A DNA stretch of 64,000 nt from Acidobacteriota bacterium (GTDB taxonomy: Bacteria > Acidobacteriota > Terriglobia > UBA7540): assembly GCA_004298155.1 (NCBI GenBank), contig SCRD01000007.1, forward strand, positions 248,001 through 312,000, read 5' to 3'. Numbering within the stretch: position 1 is the stretch's first letter; the number at the start of each line of letters is the position of its first letter. Shown here piece by piece: positions 18,778 through 27,552 of this stretch. The notes beneath the pieces are model-generated. The model was given only the letters and a program-made list of their open reading frames with translations. It did not search any database and had not been told where the DNA came from. Position numbers and translations under genes: made by a program.

Positions 18778-20073
18778 ATGACCATTACCGACGTTGTTGC
18801 CCGCGACATCCGCTTTCCGACCTCGCGCAGCCTGGACGGATCAGACGCCATGCACAAGGCGCCGGACTATTCTGCCGCATACGTGGTGCTCAAAACCGAC
18901 AGCCCTGGCGGGCTCGCGGGCCATGGCCTGACCTTTACTTGCGGGAGCGGAACGGAAGTTGTGGTGGCGGCGGTCAATGCGCTCAAGTCATTTGTCGAGG
19001 GCAGGGCGCTCGGATCGATTACTTCCGACATGAAGACTTTCTGGCGGCAGGTTACCAGTGATGGGCAACTGCGATGGATTGGGCCGGAGAAAGGCGCCAT
19101 CCATCTGGCTACGGGAGCTCTGGTCAACGCCGTGTGGGACCTCTACGCCAAAGCCGAACGGAAGCCTGTGTGGAAATTGCTGCTCGACATGACGCCGGAG
19201 CAGCTTATCTCCACCATCGATTTCCGCTACATCACCGACGCCCTCACGCCGGAAGAAGCGCTCGAAATTCTTCGAAAGAACCTGCCCACGCGGGCGGCGC
19301 GCGAAGCCGAAATGCTGAAGTATGGTTTCCCGGCTTACACCACCTCTGCCGCCTGGCTTGGATATACGGACGACAAGCTGCGGCGGCTCTGCCGCGAAGC
19401 CATCGCGCAGGGGTGGACGCACTTCAAGATGAAGGTGGGCGCCAACCTCGATGACGATGTGCGCCGCGCGACGCTCATCCGCGAGGAAATCGGCTGGGAC
19501 CGCACGCTGATGATGGACGCCAACCAGGTGTGGGGCGTGGATGAAGCCATTGCCAACATGAAGGTGCTGGCAAAGTTCAATCCCTGGTGGATTGAAGAGC
19601 CCACCAGTCCTGACGACGTGCTGGGCCACGCCAGCATCGCCCTCGCGGTTGCTCCCATTGGCGTGGCCACCGGCGAGCAGTGCCAGAACCGCGTGATCTT
19701 CAAGCAGCTCTTCCAGAGCAAGGCGATCAGCTTCTGCCAGATTGACAGTTGCCGCGTGGGCAGCATCAATGAAATCCTTGCCATCCTTCTGATGGCGGCA
19801 AAATTCGGAGTGCCGGTGTGCCCGCACGCGGGCGGCGTTGGCCTTTGCGAGTACGTGCAGCACCTGGCGATCTTCGACTACATCGCCATCGGAGCGTCAC
19901 TCGAGAACCGCATTCTGGAATACACCGATCACCTGCACGAACACTTCCTCGATCCGGTGGTGATCAGGAACGGGCGTTACATGCCGCCGGCCAATCCAGG
20001 CTACAGCATCACCATGAAGACCGAATCGCTCGACCAGTATGAGTTCCCGACCGGCGCTGCCTGGCGGTCCTGA
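18778..20073 (+). CDS. fucD: L-fuconate dehydratase, enolase superfamily
   Basis: 431 residues. The active-site set of characterised fuconate dehydratases is present in order: Lys217 and Lys219 in FKMKVG, metal ligands Asp247 (MMDANQ), Glu273 (WIEEP) and Glu300 (GEQCQN), and His350 in CPHAGG. If counted from the TTG one codon earlier (18775) the numbers equal those I recall for the Xanthomonas enzyme. It dehydrates L-fuconate to 2-keto-3-deoxy-L-fuconate in non-phosphorylative fucose use. ATG is chosen with GAGGTGA about 8 bases upstream. Neighbours give no pathway; related enzymes lie at 61641-63635. Confidence 0.9.
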   Translation: MTITDVVARDIRFPTSRSLDGSDAMHKAPDYSAAYVVLKTDSPGGLAGHGLTFTCGSGTEVVVAAVNALKSFVEGRALGSITSDMKTFWRQVTSDGQLRWIGPEKGAIHLATGALVNAVWDLYAKAERKPVWKLLLDMTPEQLISTIDFRYITDALTPEEALEILRKNLPTRAAREAEMLKYGFPAYTTSAAWLGYTDDKLRRLCREAIAQGWTHFKMKVGANLDDDVRRATLIREEIGWDRTLMMDANQVWGVDEAIANMKVLAKFNPWWIEEPTSPDDVLGHASIALAVAPIGVATGEQCQNRVIFKQLFQSKAISFCQIDSCRVGSINEILAILLMAAKFGVPVCPHAGGVGLCEYVQHLAIFDYIAIGASLENRILEYTDHLHEHFLDPVVIRNGRYMPPANPGYSITMKTESLDQYEFPTGAAWRS

Positions 20074-20213
20074 AAAGGCGAACGGAGCGGTGTTTTATTC
20101 CCACAAGTAAAGCGGCGCAATTTTTACACGCTGTTCGGGAATTGAACACAAATTTGCAAAGGCACATTTTCGAGAAAGAAAATCTTTTGTAAGTTACAGT
20201 AGATATTGGACTT

Positions 20214-20242
20214 GTAAAATTTCAAGATTTTACTGTAAAATC
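20214..20242. promoter_or_regulatory. Palindrome cluster GTAAAAT / GATTTTAC-T-GTAAAATC
   Basis: GATTTTAC and GTAAAATC (20226-20242) form a perfect 8-1-8 inverted repeat, and a further GTAAAAT (20214-20220) pairs with the ATTTTAC at 20227-20233. Three evenly placed half-sites suit a dimeric regulator, yet no gene starts downstream. It could also be a relic or a weak terminator for fucD. Confidence 0.35.
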
Positions 20243-20323
20243 CCAAACGTCCCATTTGAGGGCGAAATATACCGAATCTAGCCTAGTTAATGAGGCCTAG
20301 TATCGCGCGGCGGACAGCAGCCA

Positions 20324-20351
20324 AATCATGAATCATGAATCCTGAATCCTG
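20324..20351 (+). repeat. Four 7-base tandem repeats (AATCATG x2, AATCCTG x2)
   Basis: Directly visible perfect phase of seven bases. A similar tract, TTATGAA x3, lies at 27553-27573. Confidence 0.75.
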
Positions 20352-20490
20352 AAAGATCAAGGGTGAAATCGACTTGCTGCCTGACTTGGCCTATCCGGGA
20401 GCCCGTCGACATCCATAATTTAGAACTCATAATTCATAATTGCTTCTCATTCACCCAATCGCCAAATCACTCAATCGCTTAATGATTCAA

Positions 20491-20581
20491 TGGCACGGTC
20501 AACGCGCCGCTACAGGACCAATCGGAGGGCAGTGCCCTCACCTACGAAGCAAGAGCCGCAGGCCGCAAGGGCCTGCGCTAC
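20491..20581. repeat. Composite hairpin repeat, copy 1
   Basis: Three modules in a row, the first and last closed by CGCTAC and the middle one by CCTACGA: a GCGCCGCTAC arm, a GAGGGC-AGT-GCCCTC hairpin, then GCAGGCC-GCAAG-GGCCTGC. Copies with the same module order occur at 23621-23714 and, lacking the middle module, at 27656-27718. This one ends just inside the permease stop. Confidence 0.75.
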
Positions 20582-23268
20582 TCATATCGCAGCGCGACCA
20601 TGGGATCGACCTTGGCGGCGCGGCGGGCGGGGATGTAACAGGCTGCGAGCGCGGCCAGCGAGAGGACCCCTGCAGCCGCCGCCATGGTCATGACGTCGCG
20701 CGTTCCCACGCCGAAAAGCATCTGGTGGAGCAAATGCGTCGAGCCCAGCGAAAGCGCCACTCCGCCGGCAAGCCCCACTAACAGCACGGCGATCACGTCG
20801 CCCATCACCAGTCTCAAAATGGAATTGGGCTGGGCGCCTAACGCCATCCGGATGCCAAACTCGGCCTGACGTTGAGCGACCAGATAGCTGAATGTCCCGT
20901 AAAGGCCGACCATAGCCAGAAGGACGGCCAGCGCTCCGAAGAAACCGGACAGCAGCGCCAGTGTCCGTTCCGGGACAATCGAATCATTCACCATCTGGGC
21001 AAGCGTATTGAATTCCAGAGGGACCTCACCGTTTACTTCTGCAACAGCAGCCTCAACGCTCCGGACAAGCGCCGAGGGCGGTACTGCCGTGCGTATTTCA
21101 AACTGCCCTGCGTTTTCCCGTTCCTGCGTGATTGGAAAGAAGACCGTGGGCGGAGTTTCCTCACGCAAAGAACCATACTTGGAGTCCCGAACCACGCCAA
21201 CGACTTCAATGGGGGGACCGGGCTGGCCGGAAATCTGGTCGCCCCGGAAGGTCTTTCCGAGCGGATTCAGGTGTGGAAAAAACCGCCGAGCAAGGGTCTG
21301 GTTGATAATCGCAACCGCAGGGCCGCCCTTCTTATCGCCGTCGTTGAAGTTTCGGCCGGCCACCAGTTGCATTCGCAGGGTTTCGAAGAACCCCGGCGAG
21401 ACTGAGTTTAAGTCGGCCACCGCATTATCTCCAGTCAGGCCTTTCGACCACTCGGTGCTGATCACGTTGTTCCATTCGAAGCCGCTGATGGGAGTGAACG
21501 CGGACCTGCCGACGGAGGTCACCCCGGGCAAAGCCCGTAGCCGACGCTCAATTGCCTCGTACATCCCAGGCTGTTGGTCTGTGGGCACTTTAGCAACCGA
21601 GAGATTGGCGCTTGCCAGCAGGACGTTGTTACGATCGAAGCCGATATTGAGCGTAGCGAGCTTGACGAAGCTCCTAAGCAGCAGTCCCGCTGCCACCAGC
21701 AAAAGCAGCGAAAGCGCAACCTGAGATGCCACAATCCACTTGCGGGTGCGGAAGCGCACGGGACCTTCTTTCTCTACGGCCTTGCCCCCCTTCATCGCCG
21801 TGGTCAGTGATAAGCGCGTGGATCGGAACGCCGGCAAGACCCCAAACAGAAGGGCGGTGAGCACCGCAGTGGCCGCCGTAAAACCAAGGACGTGACCATC
21901 GAGAGACAGGTCCAGGAACACTGCATTCTGAGCGGTCGAAATGTAGCGGACCAGCAAGTTACTGCACCACCTCGCGAAGAGTATGCCCAATAGTGCGCCT
22001 GCCGTAGAAAGCAAAAAGCACTCCGTCAACAATTGACGAACCAACCGCCGGGGAGTGGCCCCCAGTGCCCGCCGGACTGCGATCTCTTTGTGGCGGGCAG
22101 CCGCACGGGCCAGCAGCAGGCTGGCAATGTTGGCGCAGGCAATCAAGAGTATCAGGCCGACAACGGCCATCAGGATGCCGAGCGGTTGCTCGAAATTCCG
22201 CCGCAGAGCAGAGGTGCCCGTGGCGGCCGGGGCAGCCAGCAGGCCCATCTTCGTAAAGCCTTTTTGCATGTTCGGAGACCAGTCTTGCGGTACGGCGGCA
22301 GCAAAGATCTGGGGCGAAAGCACCGCGAGCCGCGCTGATATCTGGTTTTGGCTGATGCCTGGTTTGATGCGGCCGGCGATCTTCAACCACCACCAGCTAC
22401 GCTGGTCCAGCCGGGATTTCATCCCGCGGTCCCTGTCGAAGATTGCCACGGCGCAGATCGGTACAGCCACATCGAATTTCTCACCCACATCCATGCCAAA
22501 AAAGCCGGGTGGGGCTACGCCAATGACATCGGCGGGATGGCCATAGAGCGAAAGGGTGCTGCCGATGGCATTGCTGCTTCCGCCGTAATGGTCCTGCCAG
22601 AAACCATAGCCCAGCACGGCGACGGCCGGGCAACCGCGCCGGTCATCGGAAGCGGTGATCAGGCGCCCCGCGGCAGGGTGAAGCCCCAGCGAATTGAAAA
22701 ACCCGCCGCTCACCCAGATTCCATTCACCATGTGAACTGCGCCTCCGCCTGCCAGGTCAAACCGGGTCTGGCTCCATGCGAAGACGCCTGAAAAGACGTC
22801 CTGCTGGTCGCGCACTTGCTCCCACAGGGAGTTCGTAAAGTTACCGCCCTGACCAGACCACCGGGGGTCGTGGTATTGCACTTGCATCAATTCGTCGGGT
22901 TTGGTTACGGGTAAAGTCCGAAGCATCACGGCATCAATCAGGCTGAAGATGGCGGTGTTCGCACCAATGCCCAGCGCCAGGGTTAGCACGGCGACAGCCG
23001 TGAAGCCCGGGTTGCGGCGGAGCTGGCGGAGGCCGTAGCGTAAATCCTGAAGCAGGGTTTCGAGCCACTGGAAGCCCCAGGCCGTGCGCACGTCTTCTTT
23101 GATCTGCGTTGTGTTGCCGAGGGCGCGACGAGCGGCGTAGGCGGCTTCTTCCGCAGACACGCCCGCGTCCTGCTGCTCTTCGGCTTCCAGTTCCAGATGG
23201 CCGCGCAGTTCGCGCTCGAGGTCTGACTCGCGCTGCTGCCGCCGTGTTCTCCATCGCCAGAATTTCAT
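20578..23268 (-). CDS. ADOP-family ABC permease with N-terminal prefix domain
   Basis: 896 residues from the ATG at 23268, which has GAGGTG 5 bases upstream; the frame is open 321 bases further but only over repeat DNA. Residues 1-80 are the charged permease prefix domain (LERELRGHLELEAEEQQDAGVS). After the helix QDLRYGLRQLRRNPGFTAVAVLTLALGIGANTAIFS comes a MacB-type periplasmic domain, an FtsX core, then a second periplasmic domain and FtsX core: the duplicated architecture found mainly in Acidobacteria. The C-terminus PARRAAKVDPMVALRYE is typical. No ATPase gene is adjacent. The function is unknown; export or mechanotransmission is possible. Confidence 0.9.
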   Translation of the reverse strand: MKFWRWRTRRQQRESDLERELRGHLELEAEEQQDAGVSAEEAAYAARRALGNTTQIKEDVRTAWGFQWLETLLQDLRYGLRQLRRNPGFTAVAVLTLALGIGANTAIFSLIDAVMLRTLPVTKPDELMQVQYHDPRWSGQGGNFTNSLWEQVRDQQDVFSGVFAWSQTRFDLAGGGAVHMVNGIWVSGGFFNSLGLHPAAGRLITASDDRRGCPAVAVLGYGFWQDHYGGSSNAIGSTLSLYGHPADVIGVAPPGFFGMDVGEKFDVAVPICAVAIFDRDRGMKSRLDQRSWWWLKIAGRIKPGISQNQISARLAVLSPQIFAAAVPQDWSPNMQKGFTKMGLLAAPAATGTSALRRNFEQPLGILMAVVGLILLIACANIASLLLARAAARHKEIAVRRALGATPRRLVRQLLTECFLLSTAGALLGILFARWCSNLLVRYISTAQNAVFLDLSLDGHVLGFTAATAVLTALLFGVLPAFRSTRLSLTTAMKGGKAVEKEGPVRFRTRKWIVASQVALSLLLLVAAGLLLRSFVKLATLNIGFDRNNVLLASANLSVAKVPTDQQPGMYEAIERRLRALPGVTSVGRSAFTPISGFEWNNVISTEWSKGLTGDNAVADLNSVSPGFFETLRMQLVAGRNFNDGDKKGGPAVAIINQTLARRFFPHLNPLGKTFRGDQISGQPGPPIEVVGVVRDSKYGSLREETPPTVFFPITQERENAGQFEIRTAVPPSALVRSVEAAVAEVNGEVPLEFNTLAQMVNDSIVPERTLALLSGFFGALAVLLAMVGLYGTFSYLVAQRQAEFGIRMALGAQPNSILRLVMGDVIAVLLVGLAGGVALSLGSTHLLHQMLFGVGTRDVMTMAAAAGVLSLAALAACYIPARRAAKVDPMVALRYE

Positions 23269-23423
23269 TGCGCACCTCGTTGACCGCCGCTTCCGGAGGA
23301 GGGAGGACCTCCGATTCTGAGGTCCTCGGTTTCTCTCCGAAGGCCCGGAGGGCCGTGAGACTGTAGCCCACGGCGCGAGCCGCGGGAACAAAGCCCTCAC
23401 CCACCCCGCCCAGGCGGGGTCCC

Positions 23424-23446
23424 CCCTCTCCCCGGCGGGGAGAGGG
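23424..23446. repeat. GC-rich hairpin with 10-base stem
   Basis: CCCTCTCCCC, a GGC loop, then GGGGAGAGGG. A relative (GCCCTCTCC/GGAGAGGGC) stands at 23748-23769. Confidence 0.7.
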
Positions 23447-23620
23447 CTGGGGTGTGGGGCGCGACAATTCACCCATGGCTTGCGCCATGGGCTAAATTCT
23501 GCCGCTCCTCCGGAGCTGCTCGGTCGCGTGCCCTTGTAGCGGCGGCTTCTATCCCGCTTTCCAGGACATTTAGTGTCCGCATACATCACAAGAAGCGCGA
23601 AATCAAACTGAGCCGCTACC

Positions 23621-23714
23621 CGATGGCGGGATAAACGTGCCGCTACAAAGGCTACGGGAGGGCGGAGCCCTCCCTACGAAATCAAGAACCGCAGGCCGCA
23701 AGGGCCTGCGCTAC
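23621..23714. repeat. Composite hairpin repeat, copy 2
   Basis: Same three-module order as 20491-20581: a GTGCCGCTAC arm, then GAGGGC-GGA-GCCCTC, then GCAGGCC-GCAAG-GGCCTGC ending CGCTAC. The last module matches copy 1 base for base over about 22 bases. Confidence 0.75.
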
Positions 23715-23798
23715 AAAATGCGCCCTCACCCGGCCGCGTGCGCGGCCGCCCTCTCCCAGAGGAGAGGGCTTTGAATTGCTTTGGGGGCGCTGGCGGGC

Positions 23799-23818
23799 GG
23801 CACGAGTGAACTCGTGCC
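23799..23818. repeat. GGCACGAG-TGAA-CTCGTGCC hairpin, copy 1
   Basis: Perfect 8-base stem. A second copy with one arm mismatch lies at 27610-27629. Both are followed by CCCTAA-like words. Confidence 0.7.
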
Positions 23819-23844
23819 CTTTCGCAAACCCTAACCCCTGATCC

Positions 23845-24204
23845 CTAATCCCCCAACGCGGTTTCCATCACCCGCCCGATGGACGCCACGAGCAGCCTCC
23901 ACTTCGAGTGCTCGGTGGCAAGCTGCTTTTTGCCCGCGGGCGTGAGCCGGTAATACTTGAACTCGCGTTTGCGGCCTGTGGGCATCTCCCACCTTGCCGC
24001 AACCCAGCCTTTGCGCTCGAGGCGATGGAGCGCGGGATAAAGCGATCCATGCTCAACCTGCAGCACGTCATCGGTGGTGCGCTGGATGTGTTTGGCGATC
24101 TCGTGTCCGTGCGCGGGACCCGGCACCAGGGTGCGCAGGATCAGCATGTCCAGCGTCCCTTGCATAAGTTCCAGCCTGCCGGAGGGTCCCTTATTTTCTC
24201 GCAT
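23845..24204 (-). CDS. PadR-family transcriptional repressor
   Basis: 119 residues with a PadR winged helix: QGTLDMLILRTLVPGPAHGHEIAKHI, then [24 protein letters not shown] and the KYYRLTPAGKKQL wing, and a short C-terminal helix for dimers. PadR genes of this type are often placed beside ADOP permeases in Acidobacteria, as here (ADOP starts 576 bases downstream). Palindromes at 24205-24232, directly at the start codon, suggest self-repression. Ligand unknown. Confidence 0.9.
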   Translation of the reverse strand: MRENKGPSGRLELMQGTLDMLILRTLVPGPAHGHEIAKHIQRTTDDVLQVEHGSLYPALHRLERKGWVAARWEMPTGRKREFKYYRLTPAGKKQLATEHSKWRLLVASIGRVMETALGD

Positions 24205-24232
24205 GGTAGATATCCTACCCTATTCAGGGTAG
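24205..24232. promoter_or_regulatory. Candidate PadR operator at its own start
   Basis: Two overlapping inverted repeats touch the start codon: GGTAG-ATATC-CTACC (24205-24219) and CTACCCT-ATTC-AGGGTAG (24215-24232). The position fits autoregulation. Confidence 0.55.
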
Positions 24233-24288
24233 ACGTTCAACCATTAGTTTTAGGGGGATGGGTTTCAGGATCGATCGGCCTGGAATAT

Positions 24289-24343
24289 CTGTGGCACGGC
24301 CGGGATGGCCCTGAGCGAAGCGAACGGGAGGGCCATGCCACAG
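24289..24343. repeat. Hairpin element with CTGTGGCA/TGCCACAG arms
   Basis: Perfect 8-base outer arms; an inner GGCC pair strengthens the stem. It could act as a terminator for the htrA-like gene, though no T tract follows. Confidence 0.5.
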
Positions 24344-24464
24344 GGGTAAATGTTCATGGAGAGGGTGCCTATGCCACGAACGCCTCACCCGGCGCGGCGG
24401 GGCTGGCATTACAAAGACAATCGCACTCCAGTAGCGGCGGCTTTACGCTGCCAGTTCCATCTGT

Positions 24465-24486
24465 GGCGAGGTAAACTCGCCGCTAC
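24465..24486. repeat. Single-module copy of the CGCTAC repeat family
   Basis: GGCGAG-GTAAA-CTCGCC followed by GCTAC, matching the first module of the composite repeats. Confidence 0.55.
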
Positions 24487-24554
24487 CCGGCAATTACTGG
24501 ATGGCGGTATGGACCCGCCGCAGGTCCCGGATCAAATCGCAGACAGAGGTGCGA

Positions 24555-26084
24555 TCACTGGCTGCCGTCGGCAGAGATCACGAGAAACATCCCCACTCCC
24601 TGGCGATTGACGCGCAGAAGGACTTGCCCCTTCAGGCCTCCTGCCAGGCGGTTGAAGTCCTCGACGTTGCGCACGGGCTGCCGGTTGATGCTCTCAATAA
24701 CGTCGCCCTGTTGCAGGTCTCCGGCCGCGGGGCTATCCTGCGCCACATCTGAAACCACGACGCCGTTCACATTGCCGGGCACGCCCAGTTGATTGCGAAG
24801 GGAAGCCGTCAGGTTTTGAACTGACACGCCGGAGAGAACGCCGCCCGATGGCGCCTGAGTGTTTCCGGAAGCGTTGCTGATTTTTGCCGGGCGCTCGCCC
24901 AGGGTCACTTTCACGCTGAGGGGTTTCCCGTTGCGAAGCAGGTCCAGCGTCACGGTGGTTCCGGGATTGGTTTCCGTCACCATGGAGGTCAGGGCGCCCG
25001 CGCCGTCCACGGCCTGCCCGTTGAATTTGCGGACCACGTCGCCGTTCTGGATTCCGGCCTTCTTCGCCGGCCCGCCGGGTTCCACGTTCTGCACCAGCGC
25101 TCCGGAGGTGTCCGGGACGTTAAATTCTTTGGCCATCGCGGGGTTCAGGCTCTGGACATAAGCGCCCAGGTAACCTCTCGAGACTTTTCCGGTGCTCACC
25201 AGGTCTTCCATCACGTGCTTCACGATATTCGAAGGAATGGCGAAGCCGATGCCCAGAAAGCCGCCCTGGCCTCCGGGACCCGTGTCGCCGCTCAGGATTG
25301 CGGTGTTGATTCCCACCACCTGGCCCTTGACGTTCACAAGCGGGCCGCCGGAATTTCCCGGGTTGATGGCGGCGTCGGTCTGGATGTAATTGTCGAAATT
25401 GTTCTGCTCGACCCCGGAGCGGCCCATGGCGCTGACGGCGCCGCGAGTCACCGTAAAATTCAGGCCGAAGGGATTGCCAAACGCCATCACAATGTCGCCC
25501 ACGTGCAGGTCGCTGGAATTTCCCCATCTGGCCACGGGCAGGTTGCCGGCGTCAATCTTCAGCACGGCAACGTCGCTTGATTTGTCCGACCCCACGATCG
25601 TGGCCTTGAATGTTCTCTTGTCTGAGAGCATTACCTCAATGTCTTTGGCTTTGCCCCAGAAGACCACGTGGTCGTTCGTCACAATGTACCCATCTGGAGA
25701 AACGATGACGCCCGTACCCAGGGCGTGTTCGCTCTGCCGCTGCGGGGCTTCGGGGCCCTGAAAGCCCGGAAGGTTGCCGAAGAACTGCTGCCACATGGGA
25801 TTTGAAAAGAAGGGCGACTGGCTTGCCCGGACCACCTGCGTGGTTCGAATATTCACCACCGCGGGCAGGACCGCGCTGGCAATCTGTTCATAGGCTTTGT
25901 TCAGTTGTTCCAGCCGGTTGATGCCGGGCCCGTCCACGGCCTGCCCCGCGGCAAGCACCAGCCTGGGACGCGTCCGCTGGCTGAAACAGACCACGGAAGT
26001 CAGAGCCAGGCACGCCAGGCAGACGGCGGCCAGGCCCATTCCCAAAAGATGATTGCGAAAGAACTGCTTTTTAAAAAGTTGCAT
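24555..26084 (-). CDS. HtrA/DegP-type periplasmic serine protease
   Basis: 509 residues. An N-terminal membrane segment (about 12-34) acts as signal or anchor. The trypsin-like domain has the full triad: His139 in TNDHVV, Asp171 in SSDVAVLK and Ser245 in GNSGGPL. Two PDZ domains follow (about 285-370 and 410-500). It degrades or refolds damaged envelope proteins. It lies 110 bases after the prefix-domain membrane protein and two genes after a PadR regulator, so stress control through that PadR is possible. ATG follows AGGAG by 10 bases. Confidence 0.93.
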   Translation of the reverse strand: MQLFKKQFFRNHLLGMGLAAVCLACLALTSVVCFSQRTRPRLVLAAGQAVDGPGINRLEQLNKAYEQIASAVLPAVVNIRTTQVVRASQSPFFSNPMWQQFFGNLPGFQGPEAPQRQSEHALGTGVIVSPDGYIVTNDHVVFWGKAKDIEVMLSDKRTFKATIVGSDKSSDVAVLKIDAGNLPVARWGNSSDLHVGDIVMAFGNPFGLNFTVTRGAVSAMGRSGVEQNNFDNYIQTDAAINPGNSGGPLVNVKGQVVGINTAILSGDTGPGGQGGFLGIGFAIPSNIVKHVMEDLVSTGKVSRGYLGAYVQSLNPAMAKEFNVPDTSGALVQNVEPGGPAKKAGIQNGDVVRKFNGQAVDGAGALTSMVTETNPGTTVTLDLLRNGKPLSVKVTLGERPAKISNASGNTQAPSGGVLSGVSVQNLTASLRNQLGVPGNVNGVVVSDVAQDSPAAGDLQQGDVIESINRQPVRNVEDFNRLAGGLKGQVLLRVNRQGVGMFLVISADGSQ

Positions 26085-26194
26085 TGTTCACTTACTCCTT
26101 TCATTCTGTTGTCGGTGCGGCATTCGCCGCGTTTACGCACACTTCACCCCGAGCGTGTCACGCCCTGTTTTCCCGTTGGCGGGCTGAGTTTGGG

Positions 26195-27061
26195 TTACAG
26201 GTTCGGCATGCTTTCAACAAACGAGGCGTACTGGCCGGACTGCTCCATCACCGCCATGCCGCCCCACTGCGTTGAAATGGACGTTGCCGTTCGGGTGTTA
26301 AGGATTAAGGGTCTCCAACCCTCCTCCTGCAAGGTTTCAAGATTTTCACGGACGCTCCTCGCCGCCGCGCCGGTGGCGCTGCCGGGAATGACGATCACAA
26401 CCACCGTCTCCTGGAAGGCCCCTGGCCGCACCTGCCGCCAGGTTTCGCGGACCAGCACCAGATGGTTGCTGCTCACTTCCTCATATTGGGATATCAACAT
26501 TGCCGGGCGAATGCGTAGCGCGCCGGGCGTGGGAGAAAACCCGGCGGTCATCATCCTCACCTTGTTGCGGGCCGGCGCCGGGGCCGGAACTTTCCGCGCC
26601 ACCGCTTCTGGATGGACTTCCATCTGCCTGGCGGGGCGGGGCACGGCATTTTGGGCCGATAGCGCCGGCTGCGCCGTACCCGGCTGGGGCCAAACCTTCT
26701 GCGCCACAGTTGCCAGGCCGCCCAGCATCATCGTGTTGGCCAGAATGCCCAGCGCCAGGGCCAGGGCGGAGGCCGTTGCCAGCGCCGGGTGGCGGGATGC
26801 GCCGCGCAACCCGCAGCGGACTCCGGCGGCCAGCTCATAGGCAAGCTGCACGCCCCAGCTCCGGCGGCATTCCTCTTTCACCTGGTCCAGATCGCCAAAT
26901 TCAAATCGCGCCAGCCTTTCCGCCGCTTCAGGAGAGAGGCCCGCGCTGATGTGCTTCTCCACCTGGTGTTCCAGATGGGCGCGAAGCTCTTCGTCGAGCT
27001 CCGCTTCCATGGCTCCTCGCCGGAACACGGCCCGCATGCGAAATAGGAGATCGCTGAACAT
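26195..27061 (-). CDS. Orphan membrane protein with ADOP permease prefix domain
   Basis: 288 residues. Residues 1-75 match the ADOP prefix domain (MEAELDEELRAHLEHQVEKHISAGLSPEAAERLARFEFGD is a close analogue of the N-terminus of the 20578-23268 permease). One hydrophobic segment follows (about 92-120), then an Ala/Pro-rich linker and a C-terminal region (about 165-288) that I do not recognise. No permease domain is present. It starts 11 bases after a padR gene, so the two are coupled. It may be a decayed permease or a signalling protein in its own right; the intact frame favours the latter. Confidence 0.75.
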   Translation of the reverse strand: MFSDLLFRMRAVFRRGAMEAELDEELRAHLEHQVEKHISAGLSPEAAERLARFEFGDLDQVKEECRRSWGVQLAYELAAGVRCGLRGASRHPALATASALALALGILANTMMLGGLATVAQKVWPQPGTAQPALSAQNAVPRPARQMEVHPEAVARKVPAPAPARNKVRMMTAGFSPTPGALRIRPAMLISQYEEVSSNHLVLVRETWRQVRPGAFQETVVVIVIPGSATGAAARSVRENLETLQEEGWRPLILNTRTATSISTQWGGMAVMEQSGQYASFVESMPNL

Positions 27062-27072
27062 GCTGCACCCCG

Positions 27073-27405
27073 CTACGCCGTTTCAAGAATCTGGCTGACG
27101 GCGGTGGTGAGTTGCCGCCAGGCGCTTTCTTCATCCTCGAGCTGCTTCCTACCGCTTTTGGTGAGCTCGTAGTATTTGGCGCGCCTGTTATTTTTAGATG
27201 CGCCCCAGGTGGCTTTAATCCACCCGCGGCGCTCCAGCCGGTGAAGCGCCGGATAGAGAGATCCCTGCTTGACGCACAGAACTTCTTTTGAAACCTGCCC
27301 GATGCGGTCGGAAACGGCCCAGCCGTGCTGGGGCCCCGGCGCCAGGGTCTTGAGGATCAACAGGTCGAGAGTTCCTTGCGGCAGATCGATGGTTCGGTTG
27401 GCCAT
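27073..27405 (-). CDS. PadR-family transcriptional repressor
   Basis: 110 residues with the PadR fold: [50 protein letters not shown] and the wing [16 protein letters not shown]. It resembles the PadR at 23845-24204 over the winged helix. It heads the unit padR - prefix-domain protein - htrA-like gene. A palindrome at 27421-27458 precedes the start, so self-control is likely. Confidence 0.9.
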   Translation of the reverse strand: MANRTIDLPQGTLDLLILKTLAPGPQHGWAVSDRIGQVSKEVLCVKQGSLYPALHRLERRGWIKATWGASKNNRRAKYYELTKSGRKQLEDEESAWRQLTTAVSQILETA

Positions 27406-27420
27406 ATCTTCCCCCTTTGG

Positions 27421-27458
27421 CTTCTACAAGAACGATCTTACACCCGTCGTTGTAGAAG
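27421..27458. promoter_or_regulatory. Candidate PadR operator upstream of the second padR
   Basis: CTTCTACAA (27421-27429) and TTGTAGAAG (27450-27458) are perfect 9-base arms, with an inner AACGA/TCGTT pair. The start codon is 16 bases away. The sequence differs from the other PadR site, so the two repressors would have separate targets. Confidence 0.55.
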
Positions 27459-27552
27459 CGCAAGGGGGAAAATTATGCAGGAGAATTTCTAGATAGTGCG
27501 TCTTGAGTGCGGGTAATAAGCCTGCGAAGGTAAGCGAAGGATGGAGGATCAG

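Larger units (their letters stand above)
20074..20577. other. 504-base noncoding region with palindromes and short tandem repeats
   Basis: No gene is visible. The part after fucD is AT-rich and holds a palindrome cluster (20214-20242). Then come four 7-base tandem repeats (20324-20351), AT-rich near-repeats around 20415-20440, and a composite hairpin repeat (20491-20581) at the end of the convergent permease gene. Confidence 0.6.
23269..23844. other. 576-base hairpin-rich region between PadR and ADOP genes
   Basis: Strong inverted repeats include 23404-23419 (CCCCGCC/GGCGGGG), 23424-23446 (10-base stem), 23731-23748 (CGGCCGCG/CGCGGCCG), 23748-23769 (9-base stem) and 23799-23818 (GGCACGAG/CTCGTGCC), plus a composite repeat at 23621-23714. 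No gene or T-tract terminator is seen. Confidence 0.7.
24233..24554. other. Repeat-bearing spacer between htrA-like and padR genes
   Basis: No gene is seen. It holds a long-armed hairpin CTGTGGCA...TGCCACAG (24289-24343) and a single-module relative of the composite repeat (GGCGAGGTAAACTCGCC then GCTAC, 24465-24486). Confidence 0.6.

Noticed and set aside
18988-19863. 291-codon minus-strand frame opposite fucD
   Set aside because: Shadow of a gene with all catalytic residues in place.
23269-23589. N-terminal extension of the first ADOP permease
   Set aside because: The extra codons run through GC hairpin repeats, while the ATG at 23268 has a ribosome site and starts the known prefix domain.
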